64,000 nucleotides of DNA. Source: Diplosphaera chodatii. Lineage: Eukaryota; Chlorophyta; Trebouxiophyceae; Prasiolales; Stichococcaceae. Of the stretch, positions 49,564 to 59,376 are shown piece after piece. Location of the stretch: contig JAALGY010000062.1 in the NCBI GenBank assembly GCA_032358165.1, positions 682,001 to 746,000 of the forward strand, read 5' to 3'. The notes below the pieces were generated by a model, which had not been told where the DNA came from, did not search any database, and saw only the letters and a program-made list of their open reading frames with translations. The position numbers and the translations under genes were made by a program. Every line of letters starts with the position of its first letter. Within the stretch, counting starts at the first letter, position 1.

Positions 49564-49813
49564 GTTGCCTCCAACCTGTGTTCTGCAACCGCATGCAATT
49601 TCATCAAGGGCCAATCGCAGCGCAGCACAGCACGGCCAGGGGGATTGCACAGCACGGCCAGGGGGATTGCAAACAAGGTCCAGGCTGGCTACAAAGGTTG
49701 CTGGTCTACACACCGGTTTTGCATGCTCATGACCTGTCAGTGCTTTGCATTAGCCTTGAGGGCCCACCCTGTAACTCGTGGTCTGACAACGCCGCAGCTG
49801 TGGCACCGCAGGA
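49564..49813. promoter_or_regulatory. short divergent promoter (Rad7-like / PDI) with 22-bp repeat
   Basis: Only 250 bases separate the ATG codons of two divergent genes. A perfect 22-base tandem duplication lies inside it. Confidence 0.6.
49628..49671. repeat. perfect 22-bp tandem duplication
   Basis: Units 49628-49649 and 49650-49671 are identical (each contains CGGCCAGGGGGATTGC). They sit in the bidirectional promoter. Confidence 0.95.
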
Positions 49814-52688
49814 ATGAGGATCACGGTGCTGTTGTCCTGCGTTCTGTTGCTGTCAGCGTCGCCAGGACCGGCTGCAGCCTTTTACGAAGGCAGTTCTGGC
49901 GTGACGATCTTGACACCCTCCAACTTTGATAGCACACTTACACAGGGCGATGGCGTGACTGCAGTGGAGTTCTATGCGCCATGGTGAGAGACTGCAAATG
50001 GGTTACTTCCCACAGAGTCCGTGCAGGTCAGTCGCATCGTCATCACAATGACAACTGCTGAAGTGACTGTGTCTGTGTATCGCAGGTGTGGACACTGCAA
50101 GGTGAGGGTGTGAGGCTGCGCAGCGCATGTGCACAACCTGTGTCTGACGACATGACCTCGACTTTCACGGCTGACTCTTGATGTAATTGACGCGTACCTC
50201 GTGTCCAGAACCTGACGCCCGAGTGGAAAAAGGCGGCAAGGGCGCTAAAGGGGATTGTTGGGGTGGCAGCAGTCGATGCTGACGCACACAAGGAGCTGGG
50301 TGGACGCTTTGGCATCCAAGGTTACTCCATCCACAAACTTGTGCATGCTGTTCGTTCTTCGGCATCGTGATCATTCAGGATGGCGCAGCAATGCAGCACC
50401 GGATGCATGTCCATGCCGCAGGCTTCCCAACGATCAAGCTATTCCATGTGAGCAATGGCAAGCTGGTCAGCTCCGACTACAGCGGCGGGCGCAGCGCCGC
50501 CGACGTCATCAAGGGCGCCCTCGCGGAGGCGTCGAAGGTGGCGCTGGGCAGGATCGGCGCAAAGGCCAGTGGTGGCGGGGGCGCAGGCCGCGCTTCAGGT
50601 GGGGTGCCTGTCTGCCGGGGGTGTGCTCCGTCCTCGTGACTGCACTTGACAGCTGCAAACTGACATCACACAACCACCTCATGTGCGACACCTGACGGCA
50701 ACCTCACTTCTTTCTTCATCAAGGGTTGTATGTCTGCAGGCGGTGGGGGCCAAGGCGGCTGCGGAGCTGGCGGCGGCGGCGGCGGGGGCGGGGGCGGTGA
50801 TGACCTGTACGGCGCTGACACCGACATCGTCAGGCTGACAGACGCAGACTTCCATGAGCAGGTGCATGTCGTTCAGGCTGCTGGGCACACCTGTGTCTGT
50901 GAGTAATGTGGCCAGGTGATGGGTGTGTCGCCTGTTATATGATAAACAACACGCACATCCTACTTTGTGCGCAATACCTGGGTCTGTGCACAGGTCACAA
51001 ACTCAGAAGACGCCTGGATGGTCGAATTCTACGCCCCCTGGTGCGGGCACTGCAAGGTGCGCAGTGCCTCAGCGCCCTGTTCGCCTGCTGCATGCCTCCC
51101 TGACCGTGCAGACCATCCCGCAATGCCCTATACCACTTCTCATGCTCTGCCATCTGTCATGCTCATACGCTTCCGACACTCTCGCGCATGCAGAATCTTG
51201 CCCCACACTACGACAAGTTTGCCACAGCCGTGAAAGGCAGGGTCAAGGTTGGCGCTGTGGACTGCACGCAACAGGCGCAGACGTGCCAGGAGTTTGGGGT
51301 ATGTGATTTCGATGCTGCTTTGCGCTGTGTGATGCCACTGCCATCTGCATACGATATCTGCTGCGCTCGAGTGTCAGCAGATTCCACCTGCATTGTGCAG
51401 GTGCAAGGGTACCCGACAGTCAAGTGGTTTGGCGACAACAAGCACAGCCCAGTGGACTTCGATGGCGGCCGCGATGAGTCGTCGTTGACGGCCTACGCGC
51501 TCGAGAAGTGGCAGATGGCGCTCCCGCCCCCAGAGGTGCCCAGATATCACAGTGCACCCCGCCAACAAATCTGTGTGCTGGAATCCCAATGATACACCTC
51601 AACAGCGTGTTTCAGGTGACATGTCAGGTGAAGCAGCTGACGGATCAAGAGGGCTTTGTGGAGAACTGCGTGGGGGCCCCGGAGGACGCGGATCTGGAGC
51701 TGGCGGCGGTGCCCGGCCGCCAGCTGTGCTTCCTGCTTTTTGCGCCCGACATCCTGGACTCCCAGGCCGCTGGCCGCAACAAGTACCTGGACGTGAGTTG
51801 ACGCGGCCCGCAGGCCGTGCCCTGTAGAACTCATACCGGCCTGCCGGCTGAGCTGTGTGCCATGTCCATACAGCCACCAGTCGGTGTGTGATGCAGCTGT
51901 GACTCCATGGCTACCCTGCAACGGCACACTCACAGCAGCTCCTCCTGCAACTCGATAGGTGCTGAAGCAGCTGGCGGAGACGCACAAGACCCGCCCGTTC
52001 TCGTACTTGTGGGTGGAGGCCGGAGCGCAGCCCCAGCTGGAGGCTGCCGTTGGCGTCGGCGGGTGCGATCCTATGCCTTACTCAACTGTGACTTTAGAGC
52101 TGGTGACAGGTCCTGGGTGAGGATCTGGTAAGCAAGGGACACGGTGCAAGCCCAACGCCTGCGGCCTGCCGAAGCATGACACTTGTTTGGGTGCAGGTAT
52201 GGCTATCCAGCGCTGGTGGCGCTCAGCCCATCCAAGCTGAAGTTTGCAGCGCTGCGGTCAGCGTATGAGCTGGACGCCGTGAAGACTTTCGTGAACCACG
52301 TTCGGCAGGTGTGCCGGCTGACCTAGCGTGCTGCCATCACTTCGCCCGTGACTGCGCAAGCAACTGCGTGCAGTGGCGAAGACCCATGATTCGTCCATTT
52401 GTGAGCATGTGCGAGGCTGACACACACTGCGCCGGGCACTGCAGGGGAGCGAGAGGGTCCAGCCTGTTCACGGGGATGCATTACCGACCCTTCGTACCAC
52501 AGGTGCATTGCATTCTGTGCATATCCATTGCCAGAGATCCATGAACCAGTCAACCGCAGCTTGTCCAATGAAACGTAGTGTGCAACCATGCCCTGTGTTG
52601 CTGTGCAGAACCATGGGACGGCAAAGATGGCAAGCCCCCTGAGGAGGATGAGTTCGATCTTGCTGACCTGATGAGTGAGGAGTTGTGA
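49814..52688 (+). CDS. PDIA6: Protein disulfide isomerase, PDIA6/P5 type
   Basis: ER-lumen oxidoreductase that forms and rearranges disulfides. Exons: 49814-49983, 50086-50101, 50209-50320, 50422-50598, 50740-50861, 50994-51056, 51194-51298, 51401-51535, 51628-51792, 51959-52062, 52197-52308, about 52445-52501 and about 52609-52688. A signal peptide ([22 protein letters not shown]) opens it. Two thioredoxin domains follow, each with [11 protein letters not shown]; their cis-proline strands read GFPTIKLF and GYPTVKWF. A Gly-rich linker separates the domains. The C-terminal third has the P5 b domain and ends PWDGKDG...[12 protein letters not shown], the acidic P5 tail. The last four residues, SEEL, are not a canonical KDEL/HDEL signal. 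Exon 2 is only 16 bases long and carries the first CGHC. The protein is otherwise complete. Confidence 0.9.
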
Positions 52689-52781
52689 GTTCGACAACCT
52701 GGCCAAAATATGCGTGATGCACTGGCTGAAGCGATGCTGGGAGCAATGGTCAGCTTGGACCTCCGAAATAACGCTGAGCCT

Positions 52782-52786
52782 TTACA
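52782..52786 (-). terminator. TGTAA polyadenylation signal
   Basis: TGTAA on the minus strand about 190 bases past the cystatin stop. Confidence 0.4.
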
Positions 52787-52975
52787 ATCGGTCAGCCAGA
52801 GCAGGACCACAAAGCAAGCAGTACACGGATATCAAACGCACATGCGATGGAAGCTGCACACAGCTCTACACAGGCATGCCATGCATGTTCAGTGCTGACA
52901 AGATCAGGGCGCAGCCCGTTGACAGATGTTCCAAGAATATGCCTGGCCCAGTCCCCAAGCAGGAGTTGCTATCAG

Positions 52976-53620
52976 TCACTGGCTGCCGGGGCCGACCTTG
53001 TTGACCTCACCCAGCTTGTACTGCGCATTCTCCAGTGTGCGCGTGACACCCACCTCGATGGTGGTGGGCGGCATGTCGCCCTGCGCTGCCTTGAGGGTCA
53101 GCTGGTACTCGGTGCCGCCGCCGTGCACGCGGCTGGAAGCCTTCTCAATCTTTTGCAGCTTGTATGGGAACAGCGAGTTGGACTGCGAGGACAGCTGCTT
53201 CAACGCCGCGTCCGCTGCCTTCTGCACCTCCTCATCGTCTGCGGACAGCTCCTTGGAGCCACCCAGCTGGCCGCCGGACCCGCCCTTGCCACCGCCGCCC
53301 TCCATCTTCTTGTACGTCTTCAGCTCATGCGGCGCATCCCCCAGCCCCTTGTAGACGGTGGCCTCAAAGTTGCCGCCCGACGTCTCCAGCTCCATTTTAT
53401 AGTTCATGCCTGCCACCACCTGCTTTTGTGCCGACAGGACCTTCTCCAGCTTCAGGTCCTTGCTGATCTGTGAGACCGCAAACTCCGCTGCCTTCTGCAC
53501 CTCGGCATCGTTCGACGCGTCGTCCTGCTTCTTGAAACCGCCCAGCATGATGTCCGCGGCACAGGAGCCTATCAAGAGAGCCAAGCACACCAAAGCCAAT
53601 TGACAACGCCTAGTCGGCAT
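52976..53620 (-). CDS. Two-domain cystatin, secreted
   Basis: Inhibitor of papain-like cysteine proteases. One exon, 214 codons, ATG 53620. The signal peptide reads ALVCLALLIGSCAA. Domain 1 (about residues 22-105): LGGFKK near the start, EVQKAAEFAVSQI helix, then the inhibitory loop QVVAGMNYKMELE. A linker of Gly and Lys (GGGGKGGSGG) leads to domain 2 with EVQKAADAALKQLS, where the position of QVVAG reads SSRVHGGGTEYQL, so the second domain probably lacks protease binding. The helix resembles the phytocystatin LARFAV pattern only loosely. The gene has no introns, like TspO next to it. The role (storage-protein turnover, defence or stress) cannot be read from sequence. Confidence 0.82.
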   Translation of the reverse strand: MPTRRCQLALVCLALLIGSCAADIMLGGFKKQDDASNDAEVQKAAEFAVSQISKDLKLEKVLSAQKQVVAGMNYKMELETSGGNFEATVYKGLGDAPHELKTYKKMEGGGGKGGSGGQLGGSKELSADDEEVQKAADAALKQLSSQSNSLFPYKLQKIEKASSRVHGGGTEYQLTLKAAQGDMPPTTIEVGVTRTLENAQYKLGEVNKVGPGSQ

Positions 53621-54335
53621 GCTGCATGCTGCTGGGAGCCGGTTGTAAATGTACTTTGTGTGTTCCCACGTTGCGTGCCAACAGCTGCAAGTCGCTGCAA
53701 GTGTGCAACAAAGTTTTCGGTCAGTCGCACACCTGTATTTGTAAGGCGAGCACACAAGCGTTCAAGCAAAGTACAAGCTGACTTCGCCTCGCCTCTCGCG
53801 CACTCACGGTCTCGCCAGCCGGGACCTCAGCCTGGCGCACTGCGACAGTAGTCCTGCACGGGTCGCCAGTGCGCCTATTATGGAACACTACAGGGCCGGC
53901 GCACTCGAGGGCCAGTGCACGACGCTCGTCCTGCGCAGTGTCGCACGGCTCAATCTGGCTGTACCAGCTGAGATGGTGCTGCCGGTGCTGTACCACTGCC
54001 ATGCAGAAGAGCCTGGGCAGTTTGCTGTGATGTTCAAGTGGCCAGCGCGATCCCAGGGTGGTCCAAAGTGTTGCAACGGCAGCAGTACACAGATGCCCAA
54101 GCTTCCACCGTCAAAAGCCGCTACGTGGATGCTACAACGCTATCTGCACCGACTGCCGTAGCAAGCATGTGTGACATCTCGCAAGTGTGACCACCAAATG
54201 CTGTTGCCGCTGCCTCACAGTTTACAATGCCAGTGATGAACTTCACGGCACCACGCTGGAGTTCGCAAAGCTCTCGGCTTCTGCCAGCAGTTCCTTGTTG
54301 GCCTGCGCAGGGGCACGGCTGGTGCCTTCAGCTTC
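53621..54335. other. intergenic region (cystatin promoter, TspO 3' end)
   Basis: Lies between two minus-strand genes. A 93-codon plus-strand frame at 53880-54161 has no motif and is not annotated. Confidence 0.4.
54222..54226 (-). terminator. TGTAA polyadenylation signal
   Basis: TGTAA on the minus strand about 110 bases past the TspO stop. Confidence 0.5.
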
Positions 54336-54890
54336 TCACAGTCCAGCGGCGCTTAGCTTGTCTTGCACCGTGGCCTCGGCCTCATCCTTTGCCTCCTCCT
54401 GCGAAAGCTTGGGCGCCACCTTGCCACCCTCCACCGTGTTGTTGACCCAGATGTTGTATGTCAGCGCCGATGCAAACGACGTCCAGCCGATGTATGGCAG
54501 CATGAGGTATGCGGCTGTGGGGTCCACCTTCTTGAACTCGACCGTTGTTGCTACCAAAACCCCCAAAAGCCCGACGATGTCAGCAAGCGCGAGTCCTGGG
54601 TCCTTCTTCGAGAAGAACAGCGGTGTCCAGGCGAAGTTCAGCGCCAACTGGATGCCATACAGCGCGAGCGGCACTGTCCCCCCACCATTCTTCCACACCA
54701 GCCATGACGCTGTGCCCATCATCGCGTACAGGATGCTCCATGCCGGCGCAAACACCCAGTCCGGCGGCGTCCAGGACGGCTTTTTGAGACTCCGGTACCA
54801 GCTTTTGTCGTGCCCTGCCACTACGTTGATGCCATATGCAATGCCAAGAGGAACACCGATTGCCACTGCCACTGATAGCACGGCGCCCAT
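54336..54890 (-). CDS. TSPO: TspO/MBR tryptophan-rich sensory protein
   Basis: Five-helix membrane protein binding porphyrins and related ligands; in plants stress-induced and linked to heme scavenging, in animals the mitochondrial translocator protein. One exon of 184 codons, ATG 54890. Family marks: WYRSLKKPSWTPPDWVFAPA at residues 32-51, W.LVWKNGG, ALYGIQLALNFAWTPLFF, the helix ADIVGLLGVLVATTVEF, and LMLPYIGWTSFASALTYNIW with N. Five hydrophobic segments are evident. The last 30 residues are charged (KLSQEEAKDEAEATVQDK) and exceed the usual bacterial length. There is no long N-terminal extension as in land plants. Intronless in an intron-rich region. Confidence 0.95.
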   Translation of the reverse strand: MGAVLSVAVAIGVPLGIAYGINVVAGHDKSWYRSLKKPSWTPPDWVFAPAWSILYAMMGTASWLVWKNGGGTVPLALYGIQLALNFAWTPLFFSKKDPGLALADIVGLLGVLVATTVEFKKVDPTAAYLMLPYIGWTSFASALTYNIWVNNTVEGGKVAPKLSQEEAKDEAEATVQDKLSAAGL

Positions 54891-55171
54891 CTGGGCAGGC
54901 TGACGGGATCTGCACTGCTGCTGTGGCCTTTCTGTTGGCTGAAGGCACCGTGCACACTACAGAGCTGTTATGTAGCTGAGTGTGAAGCTAGTGGTCAATT
55001 CGTCAGACTGGCAGTCCCATTGCCGCGGGAAACCGAGCAGTTTCAGGTGTCCAGGTGCAGCACCGCGTTCGCCAGGGGAACCTGTGGAAGATCCGGCGAA
55101 CGAAGCCGAATAACTCGACTGTCGTCTTTGTTGTTGATCGACCCGCCGCGACGGCACACCCGGCGACCAAG

Positions 55172-58100
55172 ATGGAGGCGAGTGGTGCGGTTTCGGACCG
55201 GCCAAAAGCACAACAAGATGTCAGCGTCACCAATGCAGAACCTGTGAGCACATCAATAAACAATTCCTCAACGGCGAGAGAGCCACCAGACCAGCCAGAC
55301 AGCCAATGCGTTGCACCCAGAGCCGGGGCATCAGCGCCAGCTACCCTGCATGCGGCAGATATGCTGGCAATGGCCAAGGAGTTCGTCGCGATCTTCAGGA
55401 ACCATCATCCAGACCGCATGCCACCTGCCTTTTGCGCGAACACCGACGGTGGGCTGCACGTCCTGCTGACACAGCTGCTGCGCCCAACACAGGTATGTGT
55501 CGTCAATCGACGTCGAGTCCGGATGACCACCGTTACGTCTGCTCTCGGGTCATAAGCTAGCCATGCATCAATCCTTGATTCTGCGCTGCAGATTGCCATG
55601 GCCACGCCAGCAGATACGGACGCCGCCGCCACATTTGTGAGCGCCTACATCGAGTACAGGCCACTCTTGCAGCCGTGCGTGATGCCAGACAGCGTGCAAC
55701 ATCCAGATCAGACGCTGCAGCTCCGGATCGGATCCTCTGTGGATATGGCGGTGCTGCTGTGCTCGTTGCTGCTGGGGCAAGGCACGGATGCAGCCGTGGC
55801 CATTGGGTATGCTCAACTGGAGATTGTGCAGGATGTACAGCGCAGCCAGCAGTGCCCAGCGCCGGCAGCTTCGCAGCGCTTAGAGATGCAGCGCATGGTC
55901 AAAGACTTTCTGGCATCCTGTGGCAGCCACTGGGCTGCAGAGTCAGCCCAATGCCAGCGGGCACATGCTGCAGCGCAGGATTCGGCCTCCGTACAGAACC
56001 CAGTCGACATTATGCAACTCTCTGGCATTCAGCCAGCGACAGAGGCAGCACAACACGCAGCAGCAGCGGACGATGATGTAACTGCAGCCTGCGATGCGAC
56101 TGCATCAGCTGTGGCCAACGATGTGCAGGCAGTTTCCATGCCAGCCCACACGGCGGCGGATGGCAGTTCGCAGCAGCGAGGCGATCACGGTGCTCCTGAC
56201 AGCATGGCCTCCTTGTACATTTCCGGAGTGGAAGCGGAACAGCAAATGAACCACAACCATGATCTGGCGGCGTGTCCATATCGTCTGCATGCCTGGGTGT
56301 TGGTGGGCCGCAAGGTCAGCAGCAACCTCCCTCCAAGACGGCTGTGCAGCATGCAGCCAGTGCATTGTTCTGCAGGTGCTGACCCCCTGAGCACCGGCCA
56401 CATAGGTGTTCATCGACCCAGTGTGCGGCAGGTGTTGGCCCACTGACAGCTGCCCCGTCCTGGGCATCGAGTCGTGCTTCAACACCAGCAACCACTGGGT
56501 GAACCTGCAGCAACATTCAAGACCGCATGATGCAGTCCTCTGATGCATGGCCACATGACTGTCGTGCACACACGACACACTCAAACTAGATTCTGACCCA
56601 GCTTGGGAAAGCCTCCTGCAGATTTGCATGGACCCAGCAATGGTGCAGCAGGACCACACTGCTGCGTCGCACACGTACAACCTCGACTTTGCAGACGCCG
56701 TGCGGTGGCAGCCACTGTACCTTGCGGCCAACCCCGATCAGGTGCGGATACCAGGCGAACGGCTGTGTCCTATCTTGCATGAGGAGTACATTGCACATTT
56801 CAGGCAAACCCTCTGCATGTACACCATCCACAGATGCTCTGCCGTGAGTCGGGCAATCTGCCTCTGAATTCCTCGTGCGGCTGCAGCACCATGAGCATGG
56901 CGGGGCCCCAGAGGCGGATGGCCGCCCCGGGCCACAGCATGGCGGTGTGCGGGCGTCCAATGCGGCCACGCTGCGGCCGTCTACGCTACATAGGCCGCTG
57001 GTGTGGTCCATGTGTGGCAGCTCCTGACTCGGCTACCTGAGCACTGACAGCAGTCCAAGGACCCTGCAGATTGGCACAACGCGATGTCTCGAACCCAAGC
57101 ATGCACACCCTACTGTCTGCTGCCAGTACAAGCGGCGGCCGTCCGATCAGATCTTGGTGTGCGGCAGGGCTCCGGCGGCATGGCTGCGGGGCGGCTGGCC
57201 ACTGGGACACGGGCGTCCAGACTGGACCACATCAGCGGTGCCAGAGGCACCGGTGACAGGGCAGCGTCGGGTGCAGGCGACAGCACTGTGCCAGCTCCTG
57301 GCAGCAGGGCCAGCCGTGTGAGTCAAGGTGCTTGCGCAGGAGCACTCCGGAGTTCTACCCGATTGCGGTCTGAAGGACCACTTGAACCTGCATTGTTGAT
57401 CGTGCTCATCCTGACAAGTTGTGAGGCGAGGGCTGCTGCAAATGTCGTTTGCAAGTGGTCGATTCCCGTAGTCTGCCATGTGCAGTCTCGGCAGGGTGGC
57501 GTGCGACATCTGCCGCAAGAGAGGCGTCTGGCGACGCAAGCGGTGGGGACGTTCCACACGAACAGAAGTCTGTACCGTCAGCTGCTGAAGTGCGATCCAG
57601 CTGCTGCACATGGATGCTGTAGCATACATCTGCACCATTGTATATATGTGTTACCTTCACCATTAAATGCCTGTCGCTTTTCCGTGATCACTGCACAACG
57701 AAGGGCTGACATGCAGTTGCGGTAAGGCTGGCTTGTGTCGGATCTGCAGGCGGCCAGAGCAGAGAGGCTACCATACCCGCCACTGGTGTGGCGACCGCCG
57801 CTGGTGATTGATGAAGGCATGCTGTCGGCATGCGCCACGAGGGTGTGGGACTACAGCGACTGCCGCCACACACACTTCTCCCCGTCATCACCTGAGCGCA
57901 TGCATGAGGGCACCCTGGAGCGCCTTGACGTGCACGAGGTAGGAGCCCGTGGGGCAAGACGTGCGTCAACATCGTACGCATGCTGGCTGCAGCTTCACAG
58001 TGACACACAACAGGCAGCGAGACGCCCGCTTGGCAGCAATGGCCTTGGTACTGATGTTGCAGGACAGCACTACAGGGATACCCGCTGGCGTGCACGAGGT

Positions 58101-59050
58101 GTTTTTCAGCTCCAGCCGCCCCGATGGACTGGCTGCTCGCAGCACCTTTGTAGCATCTGGGGCGGTGGTGTGTACCTTTGGCAGGGCACATGCCGGACAC
58201 CTGGCACATGCAATTGCTCTTCCTCTGCATCATGCGGTGGCAGCAGCACTGTTCGATATGCAGTTCAGGTAACAAGCACCATCACCTGGGTTCGGGAGCT
58301 GTATTGGGTGCCGTCGTAGCTTGACATACTGTGCTTAGTAACAGCAAGTCGTCACGAATGCAGGCAGCACTCCAGAGTCGACGGCCTGGCCCGGCTGCTG
58401 ATGACGCAGCCCTTGAAATTGGTCATGATACTTGACTACCAGGGTCTGACACGGCGCCGCGTGCTCTTTGGCAGCAGGTACCCTGATGCCAAGTCAGTGT
58501 CTGCTGCTTACACAGCGTACATTGCAAAATCGAACTCTGCTTGATTGGTGAAGCAACGATCGACTTCAACCGCCGCCAATGCATGGCGTAGGAGATGTAC
58601 AGATGCCAGCAGCGGCAACGGTAGGGATGTCCAGCAGACAATCACCAGCATCGAGGAGACATATGCAGGAACAGAGTCCCATGACCGGCAACTCATGCGA
58701 GTGGTGTATAGACAGCTGGACGAAAACGTGACGACCATCGAACACCACTGGCGGCAGCCTGGCAGCATCATCCCTCAGTTGGATGTGTACGAGCACAACC
58801 GTGAGCTGAGGCTGGTCACAAAATGTGGCGGCACGGCAGTGAAGCCAAATGCGGCAGCACAGCTCATCAGTGCAGAGGCTGCAGCACAGCAGGTGGGTGA
58901 AAACCGTGTCCTGGATGACAGCACGACGGTATCCTGTGCACGCATTCACCACCGTCTGCCACCTCGAAGACTGTGGCTGTGCAGGCTGTGCAGGAGGTGC
59001 TGCAGGAAGCTGCAAGCCTGCTGCAGGTGCACTTTAGCATCCCTGGATAG
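55172..59050 (+). CDS. DRC7: Dynein regulatory complex subunit 7 (DRC7/CCDC135-like)
   Basis: Component of the nexin-dynein regulatory complex of motile cilia. Exon 1 (55172-55492) has MAKEFVAIFRNHHPDRMPP and LLTQLLRPTQ. Exon 2 (55592-56314) covers the transglutaminase-like core with TLQLRIGSSVDMAVLLCSLL, GTDAAVAIGYAQL and CPYRLHAWVLV, separated by a long Ala-rich insert. Exon 3 (from 56406) reads VFIDPVCGRCWPTD and LGIESCFNTSNHWVNLQ, the DRC7 signature FIDP..GR..PT..LGIES..N..N.WVN. An exon to 56741 has DFADAVRWQPLYL. Later exons include RVDGLARLL (about 58375-58479), ITSIEETYAG with IEHHWRQPGSI (to 58892) and a final exon 58985-59050. The catalytic cysteine position (GNCFDFS in animals) reads GSSVDMA. 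Exons between 56742 and 58374 are not resolved. Confidence 0.78.
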
Positions 59051-59196
59051 TATGGCATGCACCCAGCGCAGACAGCCTGCCGCGCAGCGTTCATGCCACA
59101 CCAGCCTGTCGGAAGCAATAGTGCAGGCTCCAGGTTATACTGTCTGCTGCGTACCTGGTCGTGCGGATCACAGCTGCTGAGAACAGTTCAAATGGT

Positions 59197-59201
59197 TGTA
59201 A
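59197..59201 (+). terminator. TGTAA polyadenylation signal
   Basis: TGTAA on the plus strand about 147 bases past the proposed DRC7 stop; it supports that 3' end. Confidence 0.5.
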
Positions 59202-59376
59202 GAAAATCAACTGTCTGCTGTGTTGCATTGATCGTCTGATGTACACTATTGCATCAAAGTGCTGCACTTCGTGCAAGCGGCATGACGACGCAACACCATG
59301 TAGCGTGCACCTTCGAGAAACCTCCTCTCCTTGCAAAACACAAGCTCTGTGATCTAACGGCCGATGGCCAAAGTAA

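Noticed and set aside
53880..54161. 93-codon plus-strand frame between cystatin and TspO
   Set aside because: No motif; lies over probable 3' UTR and the TGTAA signal of TspO.
58060..58272. separate gene with VHEVFFSSSRPDGLAARS
   Set aside because: The frame lies within the DRC7 span, and its RPDGL element resembles the RVDGL element of that family, so it is more likely a DRC7 exon or shadow than a separate gene; I could not fix its borders.
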